From Gammaproteobacteria bacterium (GTDB lineage: Bacteria > Gemmatimonadota > Gemmatimonadetes > Longimicrobiales > Gaopeijiaceae): a stretch of 19,562 nt of DNA. Positions 1 through 6,670 of this stretch are shown here, piece after piece (position 1 is the stretch's first letter; every line of letters begins with the position of its first letter). Where the stretch lies: NCBI GenBank assembly GCA_009843625.1, contig VYDD01000494.1, positions 1-19,562 of the forward strand, read 5' to 3'. The position numbers were made by a program, and so were the translations under genes. The notes beneath the pieces were generated by a model. It ran no database searches. It was given only the letters and a program-made list of their open reading frames with translations, and was not told where the DNA came from.

Positions 1-76
1 CACCCCGCTCCACGCCATCCCGCCCGCGCCGTCGTGTTCACGGCCCGCCCGCTCCGCCTTTCCATCGGAGTTCCCC

Positions 77-1327
77 TTGGACATCGCCGAACTCAAGAGC
101 AAGAAGGTCAGCGAGCTTCACGAGCTGGCCAGCGAACTGCGCATCCCCAACTACTCCGGGCTGCGCAAGCAGGATCTCATCTTTCGCATCGAGCACAAGC
201 TGCTCGACAGCGATGTCGTGCTGCGCGGAGAAGGCGTGCTCGAAATCCTCCCCGAGGGCTACGGATTCCTGCGCTCGCAGAGCTGGAACTACCTCTACGG
301 CCCCGATGACATCTACGTGAGTCCTTCGCAGATCAAGCGGTTCGATCTGCGCACCGGCGACACCATCCTGGGCCAGGTGCGCCCCCCCAAGGAGGGCGAG
401 CGCTACCTGGCGCTGCTCAAGGTGGAGAACGTCAACTTCGAGCCCCCCGAAAAGGCCAGGCATCGGACGACGTTCGACAACCTGCGCCCGCGCTATCCCG
501 ACGAGCGCCTGCGGCTGGAGTGCTCCAGGCGCGACATGTCCACGCGCGTGGTGGATCTCGTCGCGCCCATCGGCAAGGGACAGCGCGGGCTGATCACCTC
601 CCCGCCCAAGGCGGGCAAGACCATGCTTCTGCAGAAGGTGGCCAACTCCATCAGCGAGAATCACCCCGAGGTGCACCTGATCGTGCTGCTCATCGATGAG
701 CGGCCGGAGGAAGTCACCGACATGGAGGAGAACGTCGACGCCGAGGTGATCGCCTCAACCTTCGACGAGTCGGCGGACCGCCACACGCAAGTCGCGGAAA
801 TGGTGCTTGAGAAGGCCAAGCGGCTGGTCGAGCAGGGCAGGGATGTCGTGATCCTGCTGGACTCGATCACGCGTCTGGCGCGAGCCTACAACGTCACCGT
901 GCCGCACTCGGGGAAGATCCTGTCGGGAGGCGTGGACTCCAACGCGCTGCACAAGCCGAAGAGATTCTTCGGAGCCGCGCGCAACATCGAGAGCGGAGGG
1001 TCGTTCACCATCATCGCCACCGCCCTGATCGAGACCGGCAGCCGTATGGACGAGGTGATCTTCGAGGAGTTCAAGGGCACCGGCAACATGGAGCTGGTGC
1101 TCGACCGCAACATAGCCGACAAGCGCGTCTTCCCGGCCATCGACATCAACCGTTCGGGCACGCGCAAGGAAGAGCTGCTGCTGACCGAAACCGAGCGCAA
1201 CCGGGTGTACCTGCTGCGCAACTTCCTCTCCGACATGCCGGTTTCCGAGGCCATCCAGTTCCTGATCGAACGGATGAACCGCACGGAGACCAACCGGGAG
1301 TTCATGGACTCGATGCAGGCGGGGTAG
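77..1327 (+). CDS. rho: Transcription termination factor Rho
   Basis: Hexameric RNA-dependent helicase/ATPase that ends transcription at C-rich, unstructured RNA. The 416 residues match the usual length. An N-terminal helical Rho_N domain (about 1-45) is followed by the cold-shock-like RNA-binding domain (about 48-125), then the RecA-type ATPase. Walker A is SPPKAGKTM (175-183), the catalytic Glu lies in DERPEEVTDM (207-216), and Walker B is VVILLDS (257-263). The Q-loop region VDSNALHKPKRFFGAARNIE (286-305) and R-loop GTGNMEL are intact. The start is TTG, chosen because the protein then begins MDIAELK like other Rho proteins and because GGAG (67-70) lies 6 bases upstream. The reading frame stays open to the left window edge, so a longer N-terminus cannot be formally excluded. 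It converges on the secreted-protein cassette, with 24 bases between the stops and no visible intrinsic terminator. Confidence 0.97.
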   Translation: MDIAELKSKKVSELHELASELRIPNYSGLRKQDLIFRIEHKLLDSDVVLRGEGVLEILPEGYGFLRSQSWNYLYGPDDIYVSPSQIKRFDLRTGDTILGQVRPPKEGERYLALLKVENVNFEPPEKARHRTTFDNLRPRYPDERLRLECSRRDMSTRVVDLVAPIGKGQRGLITSPPKAGKTMLLQKVANSISENHPEVHLIVLLIDERPEEVTDMEENVDAEVIASTFDESADRHTQVAEMVLEKAKRLVEQGRDVVILLDSITRLARAYNVTVPHSGKILSGGVDSNALHKPKRFFGAARNIESGGSFTIIATALIETGSRMDEVIFEEFKGTGNMELVLDRNIADKRVFPAIDINRSGTRKEELLLTETERNRVYLLRNFLSDMPVSEAIQFLIERMNRTETNREFMDSMQAG

Positions 1328-1351
1328 TTCGGCCCGGAAGGCGGCCCGACC

Positions 1352-1849
1352 CTACGGTTGCGAGCAGGAGGGGAAGACGACGAAGCGGCCGAAGCTGGTC
1401 CACTCGCCGCACGGCCTGCCCGACCGCCAGGTGCCCCGCTCGGCCAGCGCGCCGCGCGTCCAGTACGACTCGTAGGGCCCGTGGAGTTCGCCGTCGGCGT
1501 AGTTCTCGCGCACGGAGAGCAGGCCCGACTTGAAGTACATCTCCGCGGGGCCGTGCAGGACGCCGTCCTGCCAGGTTTCCCTGCCGGAGAGCCGGCCGGT
1601 CTGGTGGAACCACTCGTGCACGCCGGTCCAGCGGCCGTCCACCAGGGTACCGCGTTCGCGCACGATGTCCGGCGTCCACATGCGCACCACCGGACCGCTG
1701 TACGGCTCGAGGGTGCCCGGTTCGAGGTAGACGCCCGCGCGCTCGATGAGGCGGTCGAGGCTCATCGCTTCCTGCGCCGCAGCCGGGCTGGCGCCGGCCG
1801 TGGAGGCGACGACCGCCGCGGCGACGGCGAGAAAGCCGAGCGGCTTCAT
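1352..1849 (-). CDS. Exported MORN-repeat protein
   Basis: A 165-residue protein of unknown role. Residues 1-26 form a signal peptide (MKPLGFLAV, an Ala/Val-rich core, then cleavage near AAAQ-EA), so it should act in the periplasm or outside. From about residue 51 to 150 there are four to five degenerate repeats of about 22 residues with the pattern G-x-W/L-x-G-x-(Y/W)-x-x-x-G-x-L, for example DGVLHGPAEMYFKSGLL and DGELHGPYESYWTRGAL. This is the MORN_2/YwqK-like antiparallel beta-hairpin repeat. Two Cys (147, 162) could form a disulfide. The ATG overlaps the stop of the preceding secreted protein gene (ATGA, 1846-1849), so translation is probably coupled. A longer in-frame start at 1906 would bury the signal peptide and run deep into the neighbour, so it was not used. 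Such repeats usually mediate protein or membrane contact; no enzyme activity can be read. Confidence 0.8.
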   Translation of the reverse strand: MKPLGFLAVAAAVVASTAGASPAAAQEAMSLDRLIERAGVYLEPGTLEPYSGPVVRMWTPDIVRERGTLVDGRWTGVHEWFHQTGRLSGRETWQDGVLHGPAEMYFKSGLLSVRENYADGELHGPYESYWTRGALAERGTWRSGRPCGEWTSFGRFVVFPSCSQP

Positions 1850-2730
1850 CGCATTCCGGCGGGGTCGGTTACGGTCACCGATACGTAGCCGTTGCTCCAG
1901 CAGCACTGGTCGCCCCCCGAGCTGTCGTTGGCGCCGAAGTTGTCCACACGGGCGCGCAGCAGGTATTCGCCCGGCGCGGTGAAGGTCGCCTGGGTGCTGG
2001 CTTCTCCGGTGCCGGGAACCGTGATCTGCCCGGGCTCGAAGATCACTTCGTCGGCCGGCCCCTGGTGCTTGAACCAGGTGACCCGCACCTCGACGTCAGT
2101 GTTGGCGAGGTCGTCCGGGGCCCGTTCGGACACCTCGGACACCCACAGTGTGAGCGATATGGGTTCGCCCACGGTGGCGGTGCGTGGTTCCGAATGCGCG
2201 CCCTGGATGTGCTGGCCGACTTCTCCGTCCTCGCCGAAACGGACGAGGGGGGGTATCGACCCCATCGCCCGCGGGCCGTAGTCGAGCTGGAGCGCATCGA
2301 TCCCCACCCGGGCGGGCGTGGAGTAGGTGACACCGTTGCTCGTGATGGTCCACACCACCCGCCGGCTGGTGTCCGCGTAGCTCTCGGGCACGGTCACCGA
2401 GAAGACCCCCCGGTCGCGCCGCGGCCGCACCGGGAAGTGAGTGGGCTGGTCTCCGTCGAACTCGGCCGGCTCGATGAAGTTCTCGGTGCCGAGCGGGATG
2501 TCGAGGATCTCCTCGGTGTTCAGGTTGAAAAAGCCCCAGGAGAAGGTGAAGGTCCCGTCGTCATTCCGGTACCAGCCCTCGAAGAAGGGCGCCACCGGCT
2601 CACCGGTCGGAGGGATGGGCGCCAGCGGCAGCCGCTGGACCTGCTGCGCACCGAGGGGAACCGCCAGGGCGACAACAAGCGCCACGGCAGGCAGGGCGGC
2701 TATTCCAAATCTGAGTTGCAGGCTCTTCAT
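1846..2730 (-). CDS. Secreted two-domain beta-rich protein, function unknown
   Basis: A 294-residue exported protein. Residues 1-29 are a signal peptide (MKSLQLRF, hydrophobic core, cleavage near LGA-QQ). The first domain (about 46-150) carries FFEGWYRNDDGTFTFSWGFF and a later QPTHFP...GVFSVTVPE stretch. I recognise this as a recurring pattern in secreted proteins of Gemmatimonadota and Acidobacteriota genomes, but I know no function for it. The second domain (about 181-288) resembles an immunoglobulin/PKD-like beta sandwich: alternating strands, APGEYLLRARVDNFG, and a conserved-looking vicinal Cys pair in GGDQCCWSNGY (276-277). ATG at 2730 was chosen over the longer start at 2805 because it gives a clean signal peptide and has AGAGGGAGAC just upstream. 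It lies downstream of the copper monooxygenase gene (157-base gap) and overlaps the MORN gene, suggesting a joint periplasmic role. An accessory or substrate-binding partner is possible. Confidence 0.8.
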   Translation of the reverse strand: MKSLQLRFGIAALPAVALVVALAVPLGAQQVQRLPLAPIPPTGEPVAPFFEGWYRNDDGTFTFSWGFFNLNTEEILDIPLGTENFIEPAEFDGDQPTHFPVRPRRDRGVFSVTVPESYADTSRRVVWTITSNGVTYSTPARVGIDALQLDYGPRAMGSIPPLVRFGEDGEVGQHIQGAHSEPRTATVGEPISLTLWVSEVSERAPDDLANTDVEVRVTWFKHQGPADEVIFEPGQITVPGTGEASTQATFTAPGEYLLRARVDNFGANDSSGGDQCCWSNGYVSVTVTDPAGMR

Positions 2731-2790
2731 GTCTCCCTCTGGGAATCGACTGAACACGGTTGGGCGGGATGCGCCGTCAGCCACAATGGG

Positions 2791-2824
2791 GAAGGAGCCC
2801 CCCACTTCCGCGGTGAGCTCCTTC
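2791..2824. repeat. Inverted repeat upstream of the secreted-protein gene
   Basis: GAAGGAGC at 2791-2798 is matched by its reverse complement GCTCCTTC at 2817-2824 with an 18-base spacer. It lies in the 157-base gap between the copper monooxygenase gene and the secreted-protein gene. It could be a leader hairpin, an operator half-site pair, or chance; the loop is long and no T-tract follows. Confidence 0.35.
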
Positions 2825-2833
2825 GCTCCAACT

Positions 2834-2852
2834 GTCGGCCGGGCCCGGCGAC
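2834..2852 (-). terminator. Possible GC hairpin after the copper monooxygenase gene
   Basis: A perfect 12-base palindrome, GCCGGGCCCGGC (2838-2849), is flanked by GTC and GAC, which can extend the stem around a one-base bulge. It begins about 36 bases past the monooxygenase stop. No T-run follows on the minus strand, so if it acts in termination or mRNA processing it would be partial or Rho-assisted. It could attenuate expression of the two downstream secreted-protein genes. Confidence 0.3.
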
Positions 2853-2887
2853 CCCATGGATGAGGTCGCGGATTCGGCTGGCTTTCG

Positions 2888-4228
2888 TCAACGCGAGCCG
2901 CTGCTGCCGTCGCTCACCACCCGGGCCTTGGCCTCCCGCTCCTCGACGAGGCGCTCGTAGCCCTCGTCCGTGAGATGGGTCACGGCGAGCCAGGCGTGCG
3001 ACATCTCGTCGGTGGTCCTTGCTCCGCGCGCGTACCAGATCTCCGGATCCGGGTTGAGCGGGTTGTCCGCGGTGTTGTCGTACCAGCCCGTCATCACCAG
3101 CACGGTGCCCTCGGGGAGGAGGGGAGCCGAATCGTCGCCGTAGATGTAGCTGTGGTGCCAGCGCGCGTTGAAGTCGGTCACCATGCTGATCAGTTCTTCC
3201 CGCCCGTCAGGATAGATCGCCCGGATCGACATGGCGTGCAGGTGCACGTGTCCGTGGGGCTGGAAGCTGTCGAGGCGAACCGGATGGTCCCATCTCTTGA
3301 AGCCCTGGGTCATGGCCGTGCCGCCCGGAGCGAGGGCGATGTCGCCCTGCAGCGGATACAGCCGCAGATCCTGCTCGAACTCGGGCGTATAGCCCTCTTC
3401 GTGGAACCAGATGCCGAGTTCTACCTGGTCGTCCGGCACCTCGTAGCCCATCGGGTAGTAGTGGGCGTCCCACTCGATCTGGTCGTCCGCCTTCAGGAGG
3501 CGGCCGGCGTCGATCGGAACGATCTCGCCGACCTTGCCCATGGCGTATTCGGACAGGCTGGCGATGCGCCGGAATTCACCTTCTTCGTTGAGCCTGAGGA
3601 GCCGCGGAATGGCGTGATGGACGACCTGACGGCCGCCGGGGAAGGAGGGACGCGTCTCGAACGCGCGCACCCAGCGGTCCTCGCCCAGCCCGGTCGGGAC
3701 GCGCGGCCGCCACCAGGTGTCGCCGCCCTCGGCCGGAACCGTGAAGGGCTTCGACTTGATGACGTGGTCGGGCGGGCCGAGGATGTGCTCCAACTGCCAC
3801 ATCTGCCTTTCGGGCCACTCCACCGGGGGCGGCATGTCCGCCGGGTCGCCCTCCGGCGAGCCCGCGTCCACCCAGGCGACGATGGTCTCGATGTCGTCCT
3901 GATCGAGGCGCCAGTCGTCCTTGATGTCCTGGATGCCCACGCCCACGTCCAGGTGGTAGGGCGGCATGAGGCGGCGCGACACCTGCTCGCGGATGCGGCG
4001 GGCGTAGCGGCGCACATCCCGGTAGGTTACGAACGACATCGGCGCCACCGACGATTCCCGATGGCAGATCTGGCAGTTCTCCTGCACGATGGGAGCGATG
4101 TCGCGCGTGAAGGTGATCTCCGGTTCATCTCCGTTGGTCGACTGCGCCGCCAGGGCGCCGGAAACCAGCAGGGCGGCGCACAGCAAGGCGGGGGGCAGCG
4201 CGCGGCCGGAATACCGGGAGATGGTCAT
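2888..4228 (-). CDS. Exported monoheme cytochrome c fused to a copper type II (PHM/DBH-like) monooxygenase domain
   Basis: A 446-residue periplasmic protein. Residues 1-28 are a signal peptide ending LVSGALA-AQ. A cytochrome c domain (about 36-125) has one heme site, CQICH (52-56), and MPPY (87-90), whose Met88 is the likely sixth ligand. The C-terminal part matches the two-lobe copper fold of peptidylglycine alpha-hydroxylating and dopamine beta-monooxygenases. Candidate CuH ligands are the VVHH pair (204-205) and His256 in DAHYYPMG. Candidate CuM ligands are two of the histidines in HGHVHLHAM (325-331) and Met409 in TTDEM, the counterpart of the DEM motif in PHM. The family hydroxylates C-H bonds using O2 and a one-electron donor; here the attached heme could donate electrons (inference). 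Substrate is unknown. AGGAGG (4234-4239) lies 5 bases before the ATG, ruling out the longer start at 4285. The gene follows the phosphoribosyltransferase by 63 bases. Confidence 0.85.
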   Translation of the reverse strand: MTISRYSGRALPPALLCAALLVSGALAAQSTNGDEPEITFTRDIAPIVQENCQICHRESSVAPMSFVTYRDVRRYARRIREQVSRRLMPPYHLDVGVGIQDIKDDWRLDQDDIETIVAWVDAGSPEGDPADMPPPVEWPERQMWQLEHILGPPDHVIKSKPFTVPAEGGDTWWRPRVPTGLGEDRWVRAFETRPSFPGGRQVVHHAIPRLLRLNEEGEFRRIASLSEYAMGKVGEIVPIDAGRLLKADDQIEWDAHYYPMGYEVPDDQVELGIWFHEEGYTPEFEQDLRLYPLQGDIALAPGGTAMTQGFKRWDHPVRLDSFQPHGHVHLHAMSIRAIYPDGREELISMVTDFNARWHHSYIYGDDSAPLLPEGTVLVMTGWYDNTADNPLNPDPEIWYARGARTTDEMSHAWLAVTHLTDEGYERLVEEREAKARVVSDGSSGSR

Positions 4229-4233
4229 TTCGT

Positions 4234-4239
4234 CCTCCT
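4234..4239 (-). promoter_or_regulatory. Perfect Shine-Dalgarno of the copper monooxygenase gene
   Basis: On the minus strand this reads AGGAGG, 5 bases before the ATG at 4228. It is the strongest ribosome binding site in the window and fixes the start that yields a proper signal peptide. It implies high translation of this exported protein compared with the weak sites of its neighbours. Confidence 0.85.
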
Positions 4240-4291
4240 GTCGGGCATCGTAACGCAGGGCCGCTCCGGGGAGTGCGGCCGGCATGCAACT

Positions 4292-4831
4292 CTATTCGTC
4301 CAGTACGCTCTCGTACCTCGGATTCACGACGAACTGCCGATCCTGAAAGATCTTCCTGTCCCACGGAAATATTACGGTGGAACCGGTCTCCAGCGCAAAG
4401 TAGTCGGGCTTGTAGCCCCGCGGCCGCACGAAGCAGGTCGCGGTGCGGACTTCGGCGGGCCCGACATCGCGCACGGCCGCGAGCCCCAGCCGCAGGGTCT
4501 CTCCGGAAGTGGTGATTTCGTCCACGAGCAGCACCCGGCGGCCGGTGGCGACGCGGGGGGCCGCGTCGAGCACCTCGGGGCGCTCCCGGATCGAGTTGTC
4601 GTCTCCGCGGCGCGAGATCTTCATCGAGTGGAAGTCGAGACGCAGCATGGACGCGACGATGGCGCCCGGAATGACGCCCGCACGCGCGATGCCGACGACC
4701 AGGTCGGGCCTGTGTTCGCGCGCCACCTTCAGCGCGAGTGCCCGGCACAGCTCCCCGAACATCTCCCAGGACACGTCCAGGTAGTCTCCGGTCGGATCCG
4801 AGAAGCGGGGCTGATTGTATCTGGATGGCAT
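4292..4831 (-). CDS. Purine-type phosphoribosyltransferase (xanthine/hypoxanthine-guanine family)
   Basis: A 179-residue cytosolic enzyme of the type I PRTase fold, transferring the ribose-5-phosphate of PRPP to a base. The PRPP-binding signature is VLLVDEITTSGETL (100-113). VVGIARAGVIPG (45-56) is the usual first loop. The C-terminal KPDYFALET...VIFPWDR segment (141-159) resembles the purine-binding hood of Gpt/Xpt-like enzymes, which often read KPDYY...FPWE. The likely reaction is salvage of guanine, xanthine or hypoxanthine, but base specificity cannot be read, and some archaeal-type members have other roles. The ATG at 4831 starts MPSRYNQPRF; only a weak AGG precedes it. It is the first minus-strand gene after a divergent intergenic region and may be co-transcribed with the copper monooxygenase gene 63 bases downstream. 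Confidence 0.85.
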   Translation of the reverse strand: MPSRYNQPRFSDPTGDYLDVSWEMFGELCRALALKVAREHRPDLVVGIARAGVIPGAIVASMLRLDFHSMKISRRGDDNSIRERPEVLDAAPRVATGRRVLLVDEITTSGETLRLGLAAVRDVGPAEVRTATCFVRPRGYKPDYFALETGSTVIFPWDRKIFQDRQFVVNPRYESVLDE

Positions 4832-5031
4832 GTCGGCCTGACGTGACTGAATCGGGGATGCGATGCGGACCGGATGCCCCGGACCTGCATCCCGGCGAGG
4901 TTCGGGGCAGAGGAAGTTAGGAACAGTCGGCGGGCCACGCCACCGAGCGGCCAGGTGTCGCGCTCCCGGCTGACAGCCGGCAATATCAGCACGGGGAGGG
5001 GCACGCAGCGGCCGGCCGGAACCAGGAGCAC
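4832..5031. promoter_or_regulatory. Divergent intergenic region with short repeats
   Basis: These 200 bases separate the divergently transcribed phosphoribosyltransferase and a small plus-strand gene, so promoters for both should lie here. GATGC occurs in direct orientation at 4857-4861, 4862-4866 and 4873-4877 and inverted at 4887-4891. GGGATGC (4855-4861) and GCATCCC (4887-4893) form an inverted repeat with a 25-base spacer. CCGGCT-GAC-AGCCGG (4966-4980) is a perfect 6-base-pair hairpin or operator-like dyad about 50 bases before the plus-strand ATG. No convincing sigma-70 -35/-10 pair is visible on either strand, and no tRNA or riboswitch pattern was recognised. Confidence 0.4.
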
Positions 5032-5493
5032 ATGACCAACACCCACCAGACCGAAGACCCGCAGGCCCTGGCCGACGAGCGCCTGGAAGCCACGCTGGAG
5101 AAGACGGGGGCGCGCGACCCGCGAGGGGTATGCAGGGAGCGCCTGCGGGAGCTGAAGGGCGTCGATGCGGCCGCCTTCGAGCAGGCGCTCGGCCACTATC
5201 GCGACCAGCTGGTCCCGTCGATCGCCGCGGGCGAAGAACCGCTTACCGCCTGGGTCGAGTACGGCCGCACGATCGCGGGCCTCACCTTCCAGGGCAGAAC
5301 CGTCGCCATCGACCGGACGGGGCTGGCGCGCGAATACGCGACTCCGGCCGATCCGGAGGCGCTGGTGCTGCACCTGCCGAAGGGAGGGAGGGGACGCGCG
5401 CTGCTCGTGGCTCAGCCGCGCGATCCGTCGCCCGCGCAGCAGGCCACCCGCGACCTCCTGGTTGACGGGCGTTTCACCTTGAGGGAAGGTTAG
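5032..5493 (+). CDS. Conserved-looking hypothetical protein, 153 aa
   Basis: I do not recognise this family. The protein has no signal peptide or membrane segment and one Cys. The N-terminal two thirds look helical and charged (LEATLEKTG, CRERLRELKG, FEQALGHYRDQL). The C-terminal part has alternating strand and helix, with ALLVAQPRDPSPAQQATRDLLV near the end. The ATG is preceded by AGGAG (5024-5028) at a short 3-base spacing. Coding style (third-position GC) matches the neighbouring genes, and the frame is uninterrupted. It is followed after 26 bases by a second small gene on the same strand, so the two probably form a bicistronic unit transcribed divergently from the phosphoribosyltransferase. 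Function unknown. Confidence 0.7.
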   Translation: MTNTHQTEDPQALADERLEATLEKTGARDPRGVCRERLRELKGVDAAAFEQALGHYRDQLVPSIAAGEEPLTAWVEYGRTIAGLTFQGRTVAIDRTGLAREYATPADPEALVLHLPKGGRGRALLVAQPRDPSPAQQATRDLLVDGRFTLREG

Positions 5494-5519
5494 GTGTCAG
5501 GCACCCAGGGGAGCCGGGA

Positions 5520-5804
5520 ATGGACGAGCAACGAATCTACACGCCGCGCAACGTGGCCTGGAGCCCCCGCCCGGGGTGGGCCACCGTGCGTCTTGTTGGC
5601 ACCTGCGCGGATCGCTCGCTCAGGCGCGGGCGGGTGGTGATGCACTCGCCGAGCGACGATTACCACTCGATCCCCGGGCACGACCAGGGGCTCGAGGCCG
5701 AACGAATCGTCATCGTGCTCGCGGAGGCCACCCACCTGATCGAGGACGACCTGCACCTGGTGCCCGAAGGCGCGGTGGTGGCGGTGGGCGAACCTCTGCC
5801 CTGA
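5520..5804 (+). CDS. Small hypothetical protein, 94 aa
   Basis: An unrecognised small soluble protein with no signal peptide or membrane span. It reads like a compact beta-rich domain: ATVRLVGTC, GRVVMHSPSDDYHSIPGHD, RIVIVLAEATHLIEDDLHLVPEGAVVAV. It has one Cys (29), three clustered Asp/His residues around DDYHSIPGHD, and a second acidic patch EDDLH; metal or nucleotide binding is imaginable but not shown. GGGAGCCGGGA immediately precedes the ATG. It is downstream of the 153-residue gene by 26 bases and ends 13 bases before the stop of the convergent D-amino acid transaminase gene. No terminator is visible in that gap. Confidence 0.6.
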   Translation: MDEQRIYTPRNVAWSPRPGWATVRLVGTCADRSLRRGRVVMHSPSDDYHSIPGHDQGLEAERIVIVLAEATHLIEDDLHLVPEGAVVAVGEPLP

Positions 5805-5817
5805 GGAAAGGGGGAGC

Positions 5818-6669
5818 TTACGCCGCGCCCGGCAGCCCCTTCCGGAACGCTTCCGACAGCCGCTTCGCCACGGGCCCCACCCTTCCGTCGCCGACCGGCT
5901 GCCCGTCGATCTCTACGATGGGATGGACCTCCGTGGTCGTGCCCGTCAGGAACGCCTCGCTCGCGGATGCAAGTTCCTCCACCGCGAGGGGGCGCAACTC
6001 GACCGCGACTCCCAGTCCGGCCGCCAGCTCGAGCACGTACTCGCGGGTGATGCCGTGCAGGATCTGGTGGGTGGCCGGGTGGGTCACCAGCGCACCGCCT
6101 GTCACCGCGAAGAAGTTGCTGTGGGCCCCCTCGATGGCGACCCCGTCGCGCACCAGGATGACGTCGTCCACCCCGGCGTCCACGGCAGCCTGCATGGCGA
6201 GAACGTTGGGCAGCAGGGCGATGCTCTTGATGTCGACCCGGGCCCAGCGCCGGTCAGGGGCGGTGATGGCCCGGTAGCCTCGCTCCCAGGTCTCGCTCGA
6301 AGGCCGCTGGTGCGCCCGTGCGTACGCGTACACGGTGGGCTCCACGGCGTGCGGCGGGAAGTAGTGGGTGCGGGGAGCCGTGCCCCGCGTCACCTGCATG
6401 TAGACGTAGGCGAAGTCGGCGTCGGCCAGCCCGTTCAGCTCCAGCAGCCGCTGCTTGACGGCGGGCAGCCGGCCCGTGTCGTAGTCGATGCGCAGCGCCG
6501 CCAGGCCACGGGTCATGCGCGCCAGGTGGCGGTCGCCGCGAAAGAAGCGTCCGCCGTACGCAGGCGTGACCTCGTAGATGCCGTCGGACAACAGAAAGCC
6601 GCGGTCGTCCGCGGCGACGCGGGCTTCAGCCCTCGGCAGGTACTCGCCGTTCAGATAGACGGTGTCCAC
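5818..6669 (-). CDS. dat: D-amino acid transaminase (PLP fold type IV)
   Basis: A 283-residue cytosolic PLP enzyme that interconverts D-alanine and D-glutamate with their keto acids, supplying D-amino acids for peptidoglycan. The PLP lysine is Lys148 in VDIKSIALLPNVLA. The stretch MQVTRGTAPRTHYFP (91-105) is the D-amino-acid-transaminase version of the substrate carboxylate site (Arg100, His102), which separates it from branched-chain IlvE. Glu180 in AIEGAHSNFFAV and TGTTTEVHP (242-250, phosphate binding) are in place. The start is GTG at 6669: the frame is open upstream to 6810, but that extension lies inside pspA and is Pro/Arg-rich shadow sequence. The upstream pspA stop and this GTG read TGACGTG, one base apart, so translation is probably coupled. 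It is the last gene of a three-gene stress operon. A plain class IV aminotransferase such as 4-amino-4-deoxychorismate lyase is less likely. Confidence 0.9.
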   Translation of the reverse strand: MDTVYLNGEYLPRAEARVAADDRGFLLSDGIYEVTPAYGGRFFRGDRHLARMTRGLAALRIDYDTGRLPAVKQRLLELNGLADADFAYVYMQVTRGTAPRTHYFPPHAVEPTVYAYARAHQRPSSETWERGYRAITAPDRRWARVDIKSIALLPNVLAMQAAVDAGVDDVILVRDGVAIEGAHSNFFAVTGGALVTHPATHQILHGITREYVLELAAGLGVAVELRPLAVEELASASEAFLTGTTTEVHPIVEIDGQPVGDGRVGPVAKRLSEAFRKGLPGAA

Positions 6670-6670
6670 G

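Noticed and set aside
1328..1351. Possible bidirectional terminator between rho and the MORN gene
   Set aside because: The GGCCCG/GGCCCG elements are direct, not inverted, and there is no T-tract.
2975..4846. Plus-strand open frame of 623 codons opposite the copper monooxygenase and phosphoribosyltransferase genes
   Set aside because: It spans two well-supported minus-strand genes and their gap, and has the biased composition of a shadow frame.
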